Below, one piece after another: positions 9,107 to 17,873 of a stretch of 64,000 nt of DNA. The number at the start of each line of letters is the position of its first letter. Position 1 is the stretch's first letter. The notes under the pieces are model-generated. The model ran no database searches, was not told the origin of the DNA, and saw only the letters and a program-made list of their open reading frames with translations. The DNA is from Pseudoalteromonas luteoviolacea (GTDB lineage Bacteria > Pseudomonadota > Gammaproteobacteria > Enterobacterales > Alteromonadaceae): contig NZ_CP015411.1 of NCBI RefSeq assembly GCF_001750165.1, positions 2,942,001 to 3,006,000 of the forward strand. Reading direction: 5' to 3'. The position numbers and the translations under genes were made by a program.

Positions 9107-11896
9107 TTAGAAAGAACTTAAGGTGATACCCAGCTGATACGCGCGGCCATAACTTTCATATTGATAGTTGTAACGCTGCTCGCCGTGATACACGTAATAC
9201 GGCTCATCGGTCAGGTTTACTGCATTAAAATAAATCTGAGTTTGCTCATCTATGAAATACTTCACACTGAAGTCTATTTGGTTGTGGGCATCTTGATAAA
9301 CGCGAGCATCATTATCAGTCATGATGTAAGACTTACTTTTGTAGCTGGAGCTGAGGCGCGCACTTACCTCATTGTTTTCATACCCAATCATAAAGTTTGC
9401 AACTGTGTCAGATTGATTTGGCAAATGCTCATCCGCATCAATAAAAGTGCCGTTGGCTGAGATCATCAGGCCATTCTCGAAGTTTTTCGTGTAAGCTAAC
9501 TCAACGCCACTCAATTGCGCCTCGCCACCATTGACCGACTGGATCACTTCTTCATAGCCCTGCCATTGACCATTGTCTTGAACTTGCTGCTTAGCAATAA
9601 AGTTATCGATGTTTTTATGAAAAAGCCCCGCAGACATAATGCCAATCTTGCCGGGGTAATATTCAATTGAGAAGTCGAAATTGCTCGACTCATAAGGGTT
9701 TAAATCTGGGTTGCCAACTTCGCCTTTACGTTCCACTTGAATACCATCGTCATCACTAGATGTTTCGCTTTCCAATAATTGAAAAGCAGCGGCATCACCG
9801 AAGCTTGGTCTGGCAATCGTATGCGTGTACGCAAATCGCGTGATTAATTCATCTGAATGGGCATATCGCAAAGTCAGGTTTGGCAATAAATGGTCGTAAT
9901 TTTTGCTGATATTCCATGGCGTGATTGATACTTGCTCACTGTCTTCAATATCATTTTTAAGCAGCTCAACTCGGTTTCCTGATGTCTCATATTCTGTGTC
10001 TTCAAAGCGCACCCCAGCAATAACATTTAAATCATTAATGTCGATACTCGCCATCATATAGGCAGCTGTTACGCGCTCTTCAGATGTATAAGATTTACCT
10101 TTGCTCTCAATGTCTGTCTCTAATTGATTAAGCGTGAAGTGCGCTTGATTCTCTGCGAAAAATCGTCTTATGCCACTTCGCGATAATCCCGGTCCAAACT
10201 GACCCAGCTCAAATTCAGGACTAGCTGCTGCAAACTGCAATGCCGTAACGTCAACAAAACCGTCATCATAGACGCGCGTATTCACAAGGTTGCGTTTTTC
10301 ACGATCACCGTATTTCACACCGACTTTTAGCTGCGCATTATGCCCTTTTACAATTAAATCTTTACTCACATCTAGCTTAAAACTGACCGCTTCATCTTCG
10401 CTCAGGTTATGCTCACTGACAATCTCATCTAATGTAAAATTACTTAAGTCATGAGCACTGTCTGAATGAGCAAGTATCGGTGCATCATCTAGGCTACCGT
10501 AGCCCAGTGCAAAACCTTCTCCCGCAAAATCGACGTCTAATCGATTAGGTTCAATTTCATCCGATTTTGAATAGCCAAGACTGTATTCCACAAACCAACT
10601 TTGCAGTATGTGCTCCCCGCCAGCCACCAATGACAAAATACTTTGCTCTTCGTATCTATCTTTGGTGTCTCTGTCCATTTCAGCATCTGTGAAATATGCC
10701 GCACTTGAGCCTGACTGCGCAGCTATGTACTTGCCTTTGTCATACTTATATTCGTTACGCAGACGAAACTCATCGTCCGAAAACTCACTGTATAAAGTCC
10801 GCAAATAATACTTATTGAAGGCATTATGATGAAGGTCTAAATTTAGCGCAGCACCCAACCTTTCACGAGTCACTTGATAGTGACGCTGTTCTATTTCTTC
10901 GGCGCCAAAGAACGCAACATCTTCTCCCGTTGAAGCCTCTTCTTGCTCTAACGCCATCCACCCCCCATCAGTTTCCATATTGTGAGATCCAAACTTGCGT
11001 TCAAACCAAGAAACGGCTGTCGCAATACCTAACTGTGTGTCACTGGAAAGCGCAAAAATATCGCTAAAAGTCGCTGACAATTTAGGACTGGATTCGCTGA
11101 CTAGTTCGTTGTATGAGCCCTGCACAGTGAAGCTATAACTTTGACCTTGCCTGTCAAAAGCACTGAGGCTTTTTACGTTGATACTGCCACCAATTGCACT
11201 GGCATCCATATCTGGCGTCACGGTTTTGCTTACCTCTAAGCTTTGAATAATTTCACTGGGGATCACATCCATCGCGACACTTCGCACACCAGCCTCTGGT
11301 GAAGGCACGTTAGCCCCATTAATCAACACATTATTCAGCCCAGGATCAATGCCTCTGATCCCGACAAAGCGGCCTTCACCTTGATCGCGCTGAATATACA
11401 TCCCCGGCAAGCGCTGTAGGGCTTCTGCTGCATTTTGGTCAGGAAGTTGACCAATACCATCCGCACTCACTACAGACATGATCCCATCCGCATTTTTTTG
11501 TCGATTAAATGCGCCAGCTTGTCCCGCGCGCTGACCAACCACAATGATATTGTCTAACTCTTCTTGTACAGGTTTTAGCTTCACAGCCACTTGGGTCAGC
11601 TTATCGTCACTGATTGTTATTGTTTGAAGGTAAGGCAGAGCACCAATGTAGCTAACCTCCAGTGTGTACTCCCCAGCAGGTAACTTGGTAAACACAAAGC
11701 GACCATCTCGACTTGAACTGATGTGTTTTTTGAGCTCAGTTATTTTGACATGAGCACCTTCAAAAAAAGTTTTGTTTTGAATATCCCCTACTCGCCCCTG
11801 CAACGTATTTGCATGCACACCAGTTGCACACACGCCTAATAACAGCGCAATGGCTTGGTAGGGCTTTGAAAAAGGTAACGGTCGTGATTGTTTCAT
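9107..11896 (-). CDS. TonB-dependent outer-membrane receptor with N-terminal carboxypeptidase-regulatory-like domain
   Basis: 929 residues. After a signal peptide there is a CarboxypepD_reg-like domain (about 30-110, including GEYTLEVSYIGALPY), then a TonB-box-like EELDNIIVVG, a plug domain (SVVSADGIGQLPDQNAAEAL, RGIDPGLNNVLINGA) and a 22-strand-type barrel ending in the aromatic-terminated QLGITLSSF. The architecture matches large receptors for carbohydrates or other organic ligands in marine bacteria. Its partner downstream is an acid-phosphatase-like enzyme, hinting at a phosphorylated substrate. I saw no Fur-like box or convincing Pho box upstream. Confidence 0.92.
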   Translation of the reverse strand: MKQSRPLPFSKPYQAIALLLGVCATGVHANTLQGRVGDIQNKTFFEGAHVKITELKKHISSSRDGRFVFTKLPAGEYTLEVSYIGALPYLQTITISDDKLTQVAVKLKPVQEELDNIIVVGQRAGQAGAFNRQKNADGIMSVVSADGIGQLPDQNAAEALQRLPGMYIQRDQGEGRFVGIRGIDPGLNNVLINGANVPSPEAGVRSVAMDVIPSEIIQSLEVSKTVTPDMDASAIGGSINVKSLSAFDRQGQSYSFTVQGSYNELVSESSPKLSATFSDIFALSSDTQLGIATAVSWFERKFGSHNMETDGGWMALEQEEASTGEDVAFFGAEEIEQRHYQVTRERLGAALNLDLHHNAFNKYYLRTLYSEFSDDEFRLRNEYKYDKGKYIAAQSGSSAAYFTDAEMDRDTKDRYEEQSILSLVAGGEHILQSWFVEYSLGYSKSDEIEPNRLDVDFAGEGFALGYGSLDDAPILAHSDSAHDLSNFTLDEIVSEHNLSEDEAVSFKLDVSKDLIVKGHNAQLKVGVKYGDREKRNLVNTRVYDDGFVDVTALQFAAASPEFELGQFGPGLSRSGIRRFFAENQAHFTLNQLETDIESKGKSYTSEERVTAAYMMASIDINDLNVIAGVRFEDTEYETSGNRVELLKNDIEDSEQVSITPWNISKNYDHLLPNLTLRYAHSDELITRFAYTHTIARPSFGDAAAFQLLESETSSDDDGIQVERKGEVGNPDLNPYESSNFDFSIEYYPGKIGIMSAGLFHKNIDNFIAKQQVQDNGQWQGYEEVIQSVNGGEAQLSGVELAYTKNFENGLMISANGTFIDADEHLPNQSDTVANFMIGYENNEVSARLSSSYKSKSYIMTDNDARVYQDAHNQIDFSVKYFIDEQTQIYFNAVNLTDEPYYVYHGEQRYNYQYESYGRAYQLGITLSSF

Positions 11897-12206
11897 ATTT
11901 ATCTCTTACAGATTGTGTTGTTTGATTACCCTAAAAATCGCGGCCACAATATCTGTACAATATGAATTATTTATTTCACTACCCAGCTGAAGGTACTGAT
12001 TTAGTTGGCTTTTAGTTTATGAAGCTGTGCTTTTGAGCTAATTTCACCCCCTAAAATTGGCAAATAAAAACAAGCTCAGCCATTTTTTACTTGCAGCAGC
12101 CGTAAAAATTAAAAAAACTGTCAAAGTAATGAGCTAAATTGACCCTGTTCATGAAATTTCACTGCAATAACATAACAACAATAAACATTTTGCTCGGCAT
12201 CAATTT
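11897..12206. promoter_or_regulatory. Divergent intergenic region, receptor operon versus GGDEF gene
   Basis: 310 bp of AT-rich DNA that must hold the promoters of the receptor-phosphatase operon (leftward) and of the GGDEF-AraC pair (rightward). No convincing palindromic operator, riboswitch or small ORF was seen. Confidence 0.4.
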
Positions 12207-13118
12207 ATGGCTCACTGTATTAAACCAATCAAGCACCTTCAGTTATGGGTGATGCTTGTTTTTTCAGTCACACTCACACTTTTATTTGCAATCCAATTTG
12301 GCGAATTAAAACCTTACGTTCAGTTAGAAGTGCTCGATGCTATTGGTGAAGGAGGCCTGGCAGCCATGTCTCTCGCTTGGCTTGTCGCAACACTTTTAAG
12401 TCGCCCACGAGGACGCGTTACAACAGCGCTAGTTTCTGGACTTACACTAATGTTGATTTCATTGCTCTTAGATTGCCTTGATGAGTTTTTCTCTTTTAAC
12501 CATATTCACCCGACTCTTAGCTCACTAGAAGCCTTTCCAGCATTAGTAGGAATGATTGTCATGAGTATGGCAATGTACTGGTGGTATCAAGAGCAAACTT
12601 ATTTGAACTTAACGTTATTGAGAAAAGAGCGACAATTTAGAGAACACACTTTTACTGACTATGTTACAGGCCTGTACAGTGTGCGCTATATGGAAAAGCA
12701 AATTGATGCGGAAGTTTCACAACTCATCGATAATGGCACCCGATTCTGTGTCGCTATTTTAGACTTAAAAGCCTATAGCCGATTTTGCTTTGAGCATGGT
12801 ATCACCAAGGGTGAGCTATTACTTCGCGACACAGGGCAGCTAATCACGTTGAATATTCGTGGCTGTGACCTCACCTGCCGATATGCTGGTGATAAATTCG
12901 TCGTCTTATACCCTGCAACGAAACTCAGTACCGCCATAGATATCACAGGTAGGGTATGTGCAGCGGCAAAAATGCATCATCAGTACGATAAAAACTTGGT
13001 AAAGTTAAACCCAACAACCCTGCATTTTGCCTGTATTGAAGTATCACTTCCCATGCAAAGTGAACAAATTTTCGAACAACTGATGGTTCAACTAACACAC
13101 AACAAGCAGGCATGCTGA
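12207..13118 (+). CDS. Membrane GGDEF-domain protein with degenerate active site
   Basis: 303 residues. Four hydrophobic segments fill the first 135 residues, then a GGDEF fold follows (FTDYVTGLYSVRYMEKQIDA, then FCVAILDLKAYSRFC). The signature loop reads AGDKF at residues 227-231 instead of GGDEF. Replacement of the catalytic Glu by Lys should abolish diguanylate cyclase activity, so it may act as a sensor or effector rather than an enzyme. Its end overlaps the start of the AraC gene by 7 bp, implying coupled expression. Confidence 0.8.
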   Translation: MAHCIKPIKHLQLWVMLVFSVTLTLLFAIQFGELKPYVQLEVLDAIGEGGLAAMSLAWLVATLLSRPRGRVTTALVSGLTLMLISLLLDCLDEFFSFNHIHPTLSSLEAFPALVGMIVMSMAMYWWYQEQTYLNLTLLRKERQFREHTFTDYVTGLYSVRYMEKQIDAEVSQLIDNGTRFCVAILDLKAYSRFCFEHGITKGELLLRDTGQLITLNIRGCDLTCRYAGDKFVVLYPATKLSTAIDITGRVCAAAKMHHQYDKNLVKLNPTTLHFACIEVSLPMQSEQIFEQLMVQLTHNKQAC

Positions 13119-14119
13119 TGCCTTATTTCGAGACAAGTGACCTCAGGTTTAATAGCCACCAGCTACTAGAGCCGCTGATTGAACTTGCAAAACAACGCGG
13201 CATACACCCTGATAAAGCGCTCAAAGGAACAAAGGTCTTTTATAAGGATTTCAAGGCGCAAGGCCATCTCTCTAGTTATGAGGAACTAGAGCAGATCATA
13301 ACAAATATTTCAAAACATGAGTTGAGCCAAGATATTAGCTTTGTGCTGGGTCAGCACCTACTACATAACTTATGTGCAAAGTATGCATCTTATTTATTTC
13401 ATTGTATCGACTTAAAAGCCTTGCTAGTTGCCTGCAAACAACTCGAAAATGATCTATTTCCCTATTTTAGCACTCGAATACTTAGGGAGCAGCAAGCTAT
13501 CCATTTGCTGATAAACCCAGCTGTCAGTGAACCCTCCTCTTGCACCTATCAATTTTTTCTCGAAGTTTGGCTCAGCCTTGTCAGTGGATTCATCAATTGG
13601 CGGTTCTGTGAGTTAGAAATCCAAATTCAACTTCCTTACGCCACGCCAAGACATCTTGAACACTATCATGTTATGCATACCAGCAAGTTATCTTTCGGGC
13701 ATCGTACATGTGCTGTAGTCATTAACAAAAACATGCTGCACACTCGCCAGCGCGATGCTGTGGAAGCTTTACAGAGTAATTTAACAAGCTTGCAGCCCTG
13801 CTTATCAATGGGTTTTTTATCCTACGCCGAAGCCTTTTTGATTCAATACCCTAAAGCCTGTTTAGAAGATCTTGCCAACCACTTTATGGTGAGTGAAGCA
13901 ACAATGAAGAGAAAACTCAAACAACATAACAGTCAATTCAGCGGCTTAAGAGACCGAGTGCTTAGCCAACAAGCCGCGTTTTGTATTCAACAACAAGGCT
14001 ACTCTAATGCACAGGTAGCCAAAGCTCTAGCGTTTAACGACTTACCCAATTTTCGCCGCACGTTCAAACGTTGGTTTGGTGTCACACCTTCAGAACTTCG
14101 TAAGACACTAAAGGTTTAG
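13112..14119 (+). CDS. AraC-family transcriptional regulator
   Basis: 335 residues. The N-terminal 200 residues resemble the arabinose-binding-like domain (PF12625 type) found in OruR/ArgR-like AraC proteins, and the C-terminal part is the double helix-turn-helix (ANHFMVSEATMKRKLKQH and QVAKALAFNDLPNFRRTFKR, ending FGVTPSELRK). It overlaps the degenerate GGDEF gene by 7 bp. Targets are unknown; the divergent receptor-phosphatase operon is one candidate. Confidence 0.88.
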   Translation: MLMPYFETSDLRFNSHQLLEPLIELAKQRGIHPDKALKGTKVFYKDFKAQGHLSSYEELEQIITNISKHELSQDISFVLGQHLLHNLCAKYASYLFHCIDLKALLVACKQLENDLFPYFSTRILREQQAIHLLINPAVSEPSSCTYQFFLEVWLSLVSGFINWRFCELEIQIQLPYATPRHLEHYHVMHTSKLSFGHRTCAVVINKNMLHTRQRDAVEALQSNLTSLQPCLSMGFLSYAEAFLIQYPKACLEDLANHFMVSEATMKRKLKQHNSQFSGLRDRVLSQQAAFCIQQQGYSNAQVAKALAFNDLPNFRRTFKRWFGVTPSELRKTLKV

Positions 14120-14394
14120 AATGAAAACATGCGGCAATCACACGCCGCTGCCGCCTATATACCGCTTCAAAGCGAGCACCAAATTGCCGCTTAAAAACAC
14201 CTACTCTTTAATCTCACTCTCAGTCTTATGTGCCCCTCACCAAAGTATCAAGATTAAGTTGTTAATTGTAATACAGTTAATTTTTTTGAAAGCGCACCTT
14301 AAACACAGTTACTACTTTATTTGATTAACACCCGCCAACTTGGAATGCTGCTTGCTTCATATAGCTCAATGACACATCATGTTAGGGAATAGAA

Positions 14395-14850
14395 ATGATA
14401 AACTCAGTTGGAATTAACAGTTACTACCAAGTATCAACCGCAAATAGCCAAGCAACTCACTCTAATCAGGTTCAAAACCACCAGCGACTTTCTGAATCAA
14501 ACAAAACAGAATATACACATTCGGCGCCTGAAAGACAGTTCGACTTTTCAAATATGACGCTTAAAGAGCAATCAGAAGCAGCTGAAGAGCTCTATCAACA
14601 AGGTGTACTCAGCTTTGGAGAGGTCGCATTCATGACCGGTCGATATAACCTTATCAAGCATGACGGTCAATTAGGTGGTACAACCCTGGCGCAAGCACAA
14701 AGTGAAAAGTTCAATGTTATCACGCAACTTAAAGACAACCTGGCAAGTGTAAAGCAGCAAGGAATGGCAACAGATGATGTTGTAAAAAATTATGAATCAA
14801 TGATCAGGAAACTTGAAGTCTATCAATATGGTTTAAATACGAGTGCTTAA
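14395..14850 (+). CDS. Hypothetical cytoplasmic protein
   Basis: 151 residues, no family recognised. GGGAATAG lies just before the ATG. There is no signal peptide or membrane segment. The first 45 residues are Gln/Asn/Ser-rich and probably disordered; the rest looks helical (TLKEQSEAAEELYQQG and later LKDNLASVKQQG). Monocistronic, with a 275-bp AT-rich gap upstream and a convergent gene downstream. Confidence 0.6.
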   Translation: MINSVGINSYYQVSTANSQATHSNQVQNHQRLSESNKTEYTHSAPERQFDFSNMTLKEQSEAAEELYQQGVLSFGEVAFMTGRYNLIKHDGQLGGTTLAQAQSEKFNVITQLKDNLASVKQQGMATDDVVKNYESMIRKLEVYQYGLNTSA

Positions 14851-14881
14851 TGATTAAGCACTCATTCCTAGGTCTTGGTGG

Positions 14882-15442
14882 CTATCTAATGTACAGACGA
14901 TCATCCTCGGTATTGTATGGGAAATTTATTGAAGTAGCCTTATAAGTAGACGTCCCGCTACTGAAGCTTGTTTGCGTATTATGCCAATAATTAACATAGC
15001 CAATTACAATGTTACCTGCATCTTTGATGGGATCAGATAACGCAAGAGACAGCGTTAAGCCATTTACTTGAAAGCGTCTTGATGAAGGAGTTGCATATCC
15101 ATACTCCAAAGTTACGGCATAAAATTCACCGCCATGATCTTGATTAGTCGAAAATGAAGAGGCTGAAATATTATCCCACTGAGGGTACTTGGCAGAGCGT
15201 ACACCTCGAATCTCTAGATAAGTCAATTTAGGGGCTGGTGCCATAGGCGAGATTTCGCCTTTATTTTGTAGCTCCTCAATATATAACTGATAGTTTTCAT
15301 GTGTTTTAACAACTTCTTCTTTTAAAGAGTCTTTATACTCGAGAAACTCTGGTTCATTGATCAAGCTATCAAGTTCTGGTAATTCACTTGCTGTAACAGT
15401 AAGAGTGCTAAGCGCTGCAAGACTCAAAAGTAATTTTTTCAT
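14882..15442 (-). CDS. Secreted protein, possibly YolA/DUF4879-like
   Basis: 186 residues with a signal peptide (LLLSLAALSTLTVTA). A charged helical region (about 25-62) is followed by APKLTYLEIRGVRSAKYPQW and a beta-rich C-terminus (YGYATPSSRRFQVNG). From memory this second half resembles the YolA/DUF4879 family of secreted proteins, but the match is uncertain. Function is not known. The gene is monocistronic. Confidence 0.6.
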   Translation of the reverse strand: MKKLLLSLAALSTLTVTASELPELDSLINEPEFLEYKDSLKEEVVKTHENYQLYIEELQNKGEISPMAPAPKLTYLEIRGVRSAKYPQWDNISASSFSTNQDHGGEFYAVTLEYGYATPSSRRFQVNGLTLSLALSDPIKDAGNIVIGYVNYWHNTQTSFSSGTSTYKATSINFPYNTEDDRLYIR

Positions 15443-15968
15443 TTTTTAACATCCTTTTAGTTAAATTAAATGTGATACTGCCTACCCATCCTATGAAAAG
15501 TTACCGATTAATGACAAATAAGTTACAAACATAAAACAGTGATCACAGAGTTTGAATGCACAAAATGTGTAGACAGGCTGTTAGAAGAAATGCGTTCTCT
15601 ACAAAAATTATTAAAATTTTTGCGACTTTAAAATGAAACGAAAACACTCTGTGGATTCATAATTATTGCGGCGTATAAGCGATAGCGAGCAAATTTATCT
15701 TAATATTCTTTGAGGTAGTCGAATGAAATCAATCTTGTATAGCGTCAACGCATATGCTTTGGCAATTAACAGTACAATAAATAACAACATTCAACATATT
15801 TATCGCTTTAAAACTTGCAAGCTTAGGGCGCAACAATCGTTAATTAGACTAATGTCTAAAGCGCATTTTTCTCATCCAGCGTAGGGTTTTGTCGTCGAAG
15901 ACCTTAAAAGTATAACCTAGTATCGTGATGGGTAAGAGAGTATGAAGAGAGACATGAATCTAAGTTTT
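15443..15968. other. Intergenic region with one weak small ORF
   Basis: About 530 bp between a secreted-protein gene and the etf operon. It is AT-rich. A 53-codon ORF is listed separately. A perfect palindrome TTAGACTAATGTCTAA lies at 15844-15859 inside that ORF. Nothing else was recognised. Confidence 0.4.
15723..15884 (+). CDS. Possible small ORF of 53 residues
   Basis: ATG at 15723 preceded by GAGG with a seven-base gap. The product begins MKSILYSVNAYALAINST and is basic toward its end. No hydrophobic segment or known motif is seen. Only the ribosome-binding site supports it, so it may be chance. Confidence 0.25.
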   Translation: MKSILYSVNAYALAINSTINNNIQHIYRFKTCKLRAQQSLIRLMSKAHFSHPA

Positions 15969-16007
15969 CAAAAAATAAAAAAGCCGCGGCATAATGCACA
16001 CGGCTTC
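15969..16007 (-). terminator. Terminator of the etfBA operon
   Basis: On the minus strand AAGCCG and CGGCTT (16006-16001 and 15986-15981) form a stem around an AT-rich loop and are followed by a run of T residues. It sits 16 bp after the etfA stop codon. Confidence 0.8.
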
Positions 16008-16022
16008 AACAACCAGAATAGG

Positions 16023-16949
16023 TTACAAAGCTTGTTCTAGCTCAGGTAAGACGTCAAACAAGTCAGCGACCAGACCATAGTCAGCAACTTGGAAAATTGG
16101 TGCTTCTGGGTCTTTATTTATTGCCACAATGACTTTCGAATCTTTCATACCAGCAAGGTGCTGAATAGCACCGCTAATGCCCACCGCAATGTACAGATCA
16201 GGTGCAACAATCTTACCAGTCTGACCGACTTGCATGTCATTTGGTACAAAGCCTGCGTCAACTGCCGCACGAGAAGCGCCAATTGCTGCACCTAGCTTGT
16301 CAGCAATACCGTTTAATAATGTGAAGTTATCACCATTTTGCATGCCGCGACCGCCTGAAATAATCACAGGGGCAGCGGTTAGTTCAGGGCGCTCTGATTC
16401 AGTTTGCTCAACGCCAACAAAACTACTTAGGCTGTTAGCTGCGCCATTCGAAAGTAACTCCACAGACACTGGGCTCTGCTCACCCGCAGCATCAAATGCA
16501 CTTGCGCGAACTGTAATGACTTTTTGAGACTCAAGTGATTTAACCGTCGCAATTGCATTACCCGCATAAATTGGACGCTTAAATGTGTCTGCATCTACTA
16601 CGTCGACAATTTCAGAAATTTGTGATTTATCCAATAGCGCCGCAACACGAGGCAAAATGTTTTTACCTGTTGTCGAAGCACTCGCTAAGATATGGCTGTA
16701 ACCACCTGCCAACTCAACCACTAAATCAGCGGTATTTTCAGCTAATTGGTGCTCAAAATTAGCATCATCTACTAATTTCACTGACGTAACGCCAGCAATA
16801 CCAGCTACTGCATCTGCCGCCGCAGCCACATTGCTGCCAGCCACTAACACATCAACATCGCCACCAATCTTAACAGCCGCAGTGATCACCTTCGCGGTTT
16901 CAGGCTTTAATACGCCATTTTCATGTTCTGCAATAACTAATACGCTCAT
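16023..16949 (-). CDS. etfA: Electron transfer flavoprotein subunit alpha
   Basis: 308 residues. The FAD-binding C-terminal domain is clear: ISGGRGMQNGD, IGASRAAVDAGFVPNDMQVG, GISGAIQHLAGMKDSK and VAINKDPEAPIFQVADYG. With EtfB it carries electrons from acyl-CoA and amino-acid-derived dehydrogenases to ETF-ubiquinone oxidoreductase, encoded divergently at 17874. Its start overlaps the etfB stop by four bases. Confidence 0.97.
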   Translation of the reverse strand: MSVLVIAEHENGVLKPETAKVITAAVKIGGDVDVLVAGSNVAAAADAVAGIAGVTSVKLVDDANFEHQLAENTADLVVELAGGYSHILASASTTGKNILPRVAALLDKSQISEIVDVVDADTFKRPIYAGNAIATVKSLESQKVITVRASAFDAAGEQSPVSVELLSNGAANSLSSFVGVEQTESERPELTAAPVIISGGRGMQNGDNFTLLNGIADKLGAAIGASRAAVDAGFVPNDMQVGQTGKIVAPDLYIAVGISGAIQHLAGMKDSKVIVAINKDPEAPIFQVADYGLVADLFDVLPELEQAL

Positions 16950-17698
16950 GAGATCACCTTTGCTTCTGTCTTAAGTTTTGTTACTAGCTCTTCAACGCTC
17001 TCTACAATAACACCTGCTTCACGCTTAGCAGGCTCATCTACTCTGACTAGCTCGACACGTGGTGCTAAATCTACACCCAGTGAGTCAGCAGCAATTACAT
17101 CGAGAGGCTTACGCTTTGCTTTCATAATGTTAGGTAATGTCGCATAACGCGGTTCGTTTAAGCGAAGGTCTGTAGTTACAATAGCAGGTAACGCCAGTGA
17201 GACAGTTTGCAGACCACCATCTACTTCACGAGTAACCACAGCATTACCACCTTCAACTACCAGCTTAGATGCAAACGTGCCTTGGCCACGCTTAGTCAGT
17301 GCCCCCAGCATCTGTCCTGTTTGGTTGTTATCAGCATCAATTGACTGCTTGCCTAGAATAACCAATTCAGGGTTTTCTTGTTCTACTAATTTAGCAAGTA
17401 ACTTTGCAACATGAAGAGACTCTAACGTTGCGTCTGTTTCGATGTGGATAGCCTTGTCAGCACCAAGTGCCAATGCAGTACGAAGTTGTTCTTGGCAAGC
17501 TTTATCGCCAATTGATACGGCAATTACTTCAGTTGCACTACCTGCTTCTTTTAATCTAATCGCTTCTTCTACTGCGATTTCGCAAAACGGGTTCATGGCC
17601 ATCTTCACATTTGTAAGATCAACATCGCTGTTATCTGCCTTGACTCTCGCTTTGACGTTGTAGTCAATCACGCGTTTGATTGGTACAAGTACTTTCAT
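16946..17698 (-). CDS. etfB: Electron transfer flavoprotein subunit beta
   Basis: 250 residues, standard length. Family segments include MKVLVPIKRVIDYNVK at the N-terminus, NPFCEIAVEEAIRLKE, and ILGKQSIDADNNQTGQMLG, which forms the AMP/flavin contact. It is the first gene of etfBA and is divergent from ETF-QO across a 175-bp region with palindromic operator-like sites. Confidence 0.97.
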   Translation of the reverse strand: MKVLVPIKRVIDYNVKARVKADNSDVDLTNVKMAMNPFCEIAVEEAIRLKEAGSATEVIAVSIGDKACQEQLRTALALGADKAIHIETDATLESLHVAKLLAKLVEQENPELVILGKQSIDADNNQTGQMLGALTKRGQGTFASKLVVEGGNAVVTREVDGGLQTVSLALPAIVTTDLRLNEPRYATLPNIMKAKRKPLDVIAADSLGVDLAPRVELVRVDEPAKREAGVIVESVEELVTKLKTEAKVIS

Positions 17699-17728
17699 GG
17701 TTACTCCATCATCTGGTTATTTGTATAG

Positions 17729-17744
17729 CTGACGCGTACGTCAA
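17729..17744. promoter_or_regulatory. LiuR-like operator, weaker site
   Basis: CTGACGCGTACGTCAA is a near palindrome with the same spacing as the stronger site 48 bp away (TTGACGT, two bases, ACGTCAA; two mismatches here). It lies 31 bp upstream of the etfB start. Confidence 0.55.
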
Positions 17745-17776
17745 TGAAACAATTTAATGAAACCAGCCTACTTCCT

Positions 17777-17794
17777 GTTGACGTAAACGTCAAC
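17777..17794. promoter_or_regulatory. LiuR-like operator, strong palindrome
   Basis: GTTGACGTAAACGTCAAC is a perfect 8+8 inverted repeat around AA. It resembles operators described for the MerR-family regulator LiuR, which controls branched-chain amino-acid catabolism and ETF genes in gammaproteobacteria. The site is seen; its assignment to LiuR rests on recall of the consensus. A further palindrome AACTCGAGTT lies at 17829-17838, closer to the ETF-QO start. Confidence 0.6.
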
Positions 17795-17873
17795 CTAAAA
17801 TAACCTTAGCTTAACGTAAAAAAAACTTAACTCGAGTTTAAGTTAATCTACCGTCAATGTATACGAGGTAAAA

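Noticed and set aside
12118..12150. Possible Pho box (CTGTCA) upstream of the receptor operon
   Set aside because: Only one half-site is present and the spacing of a second repeat does not fit.
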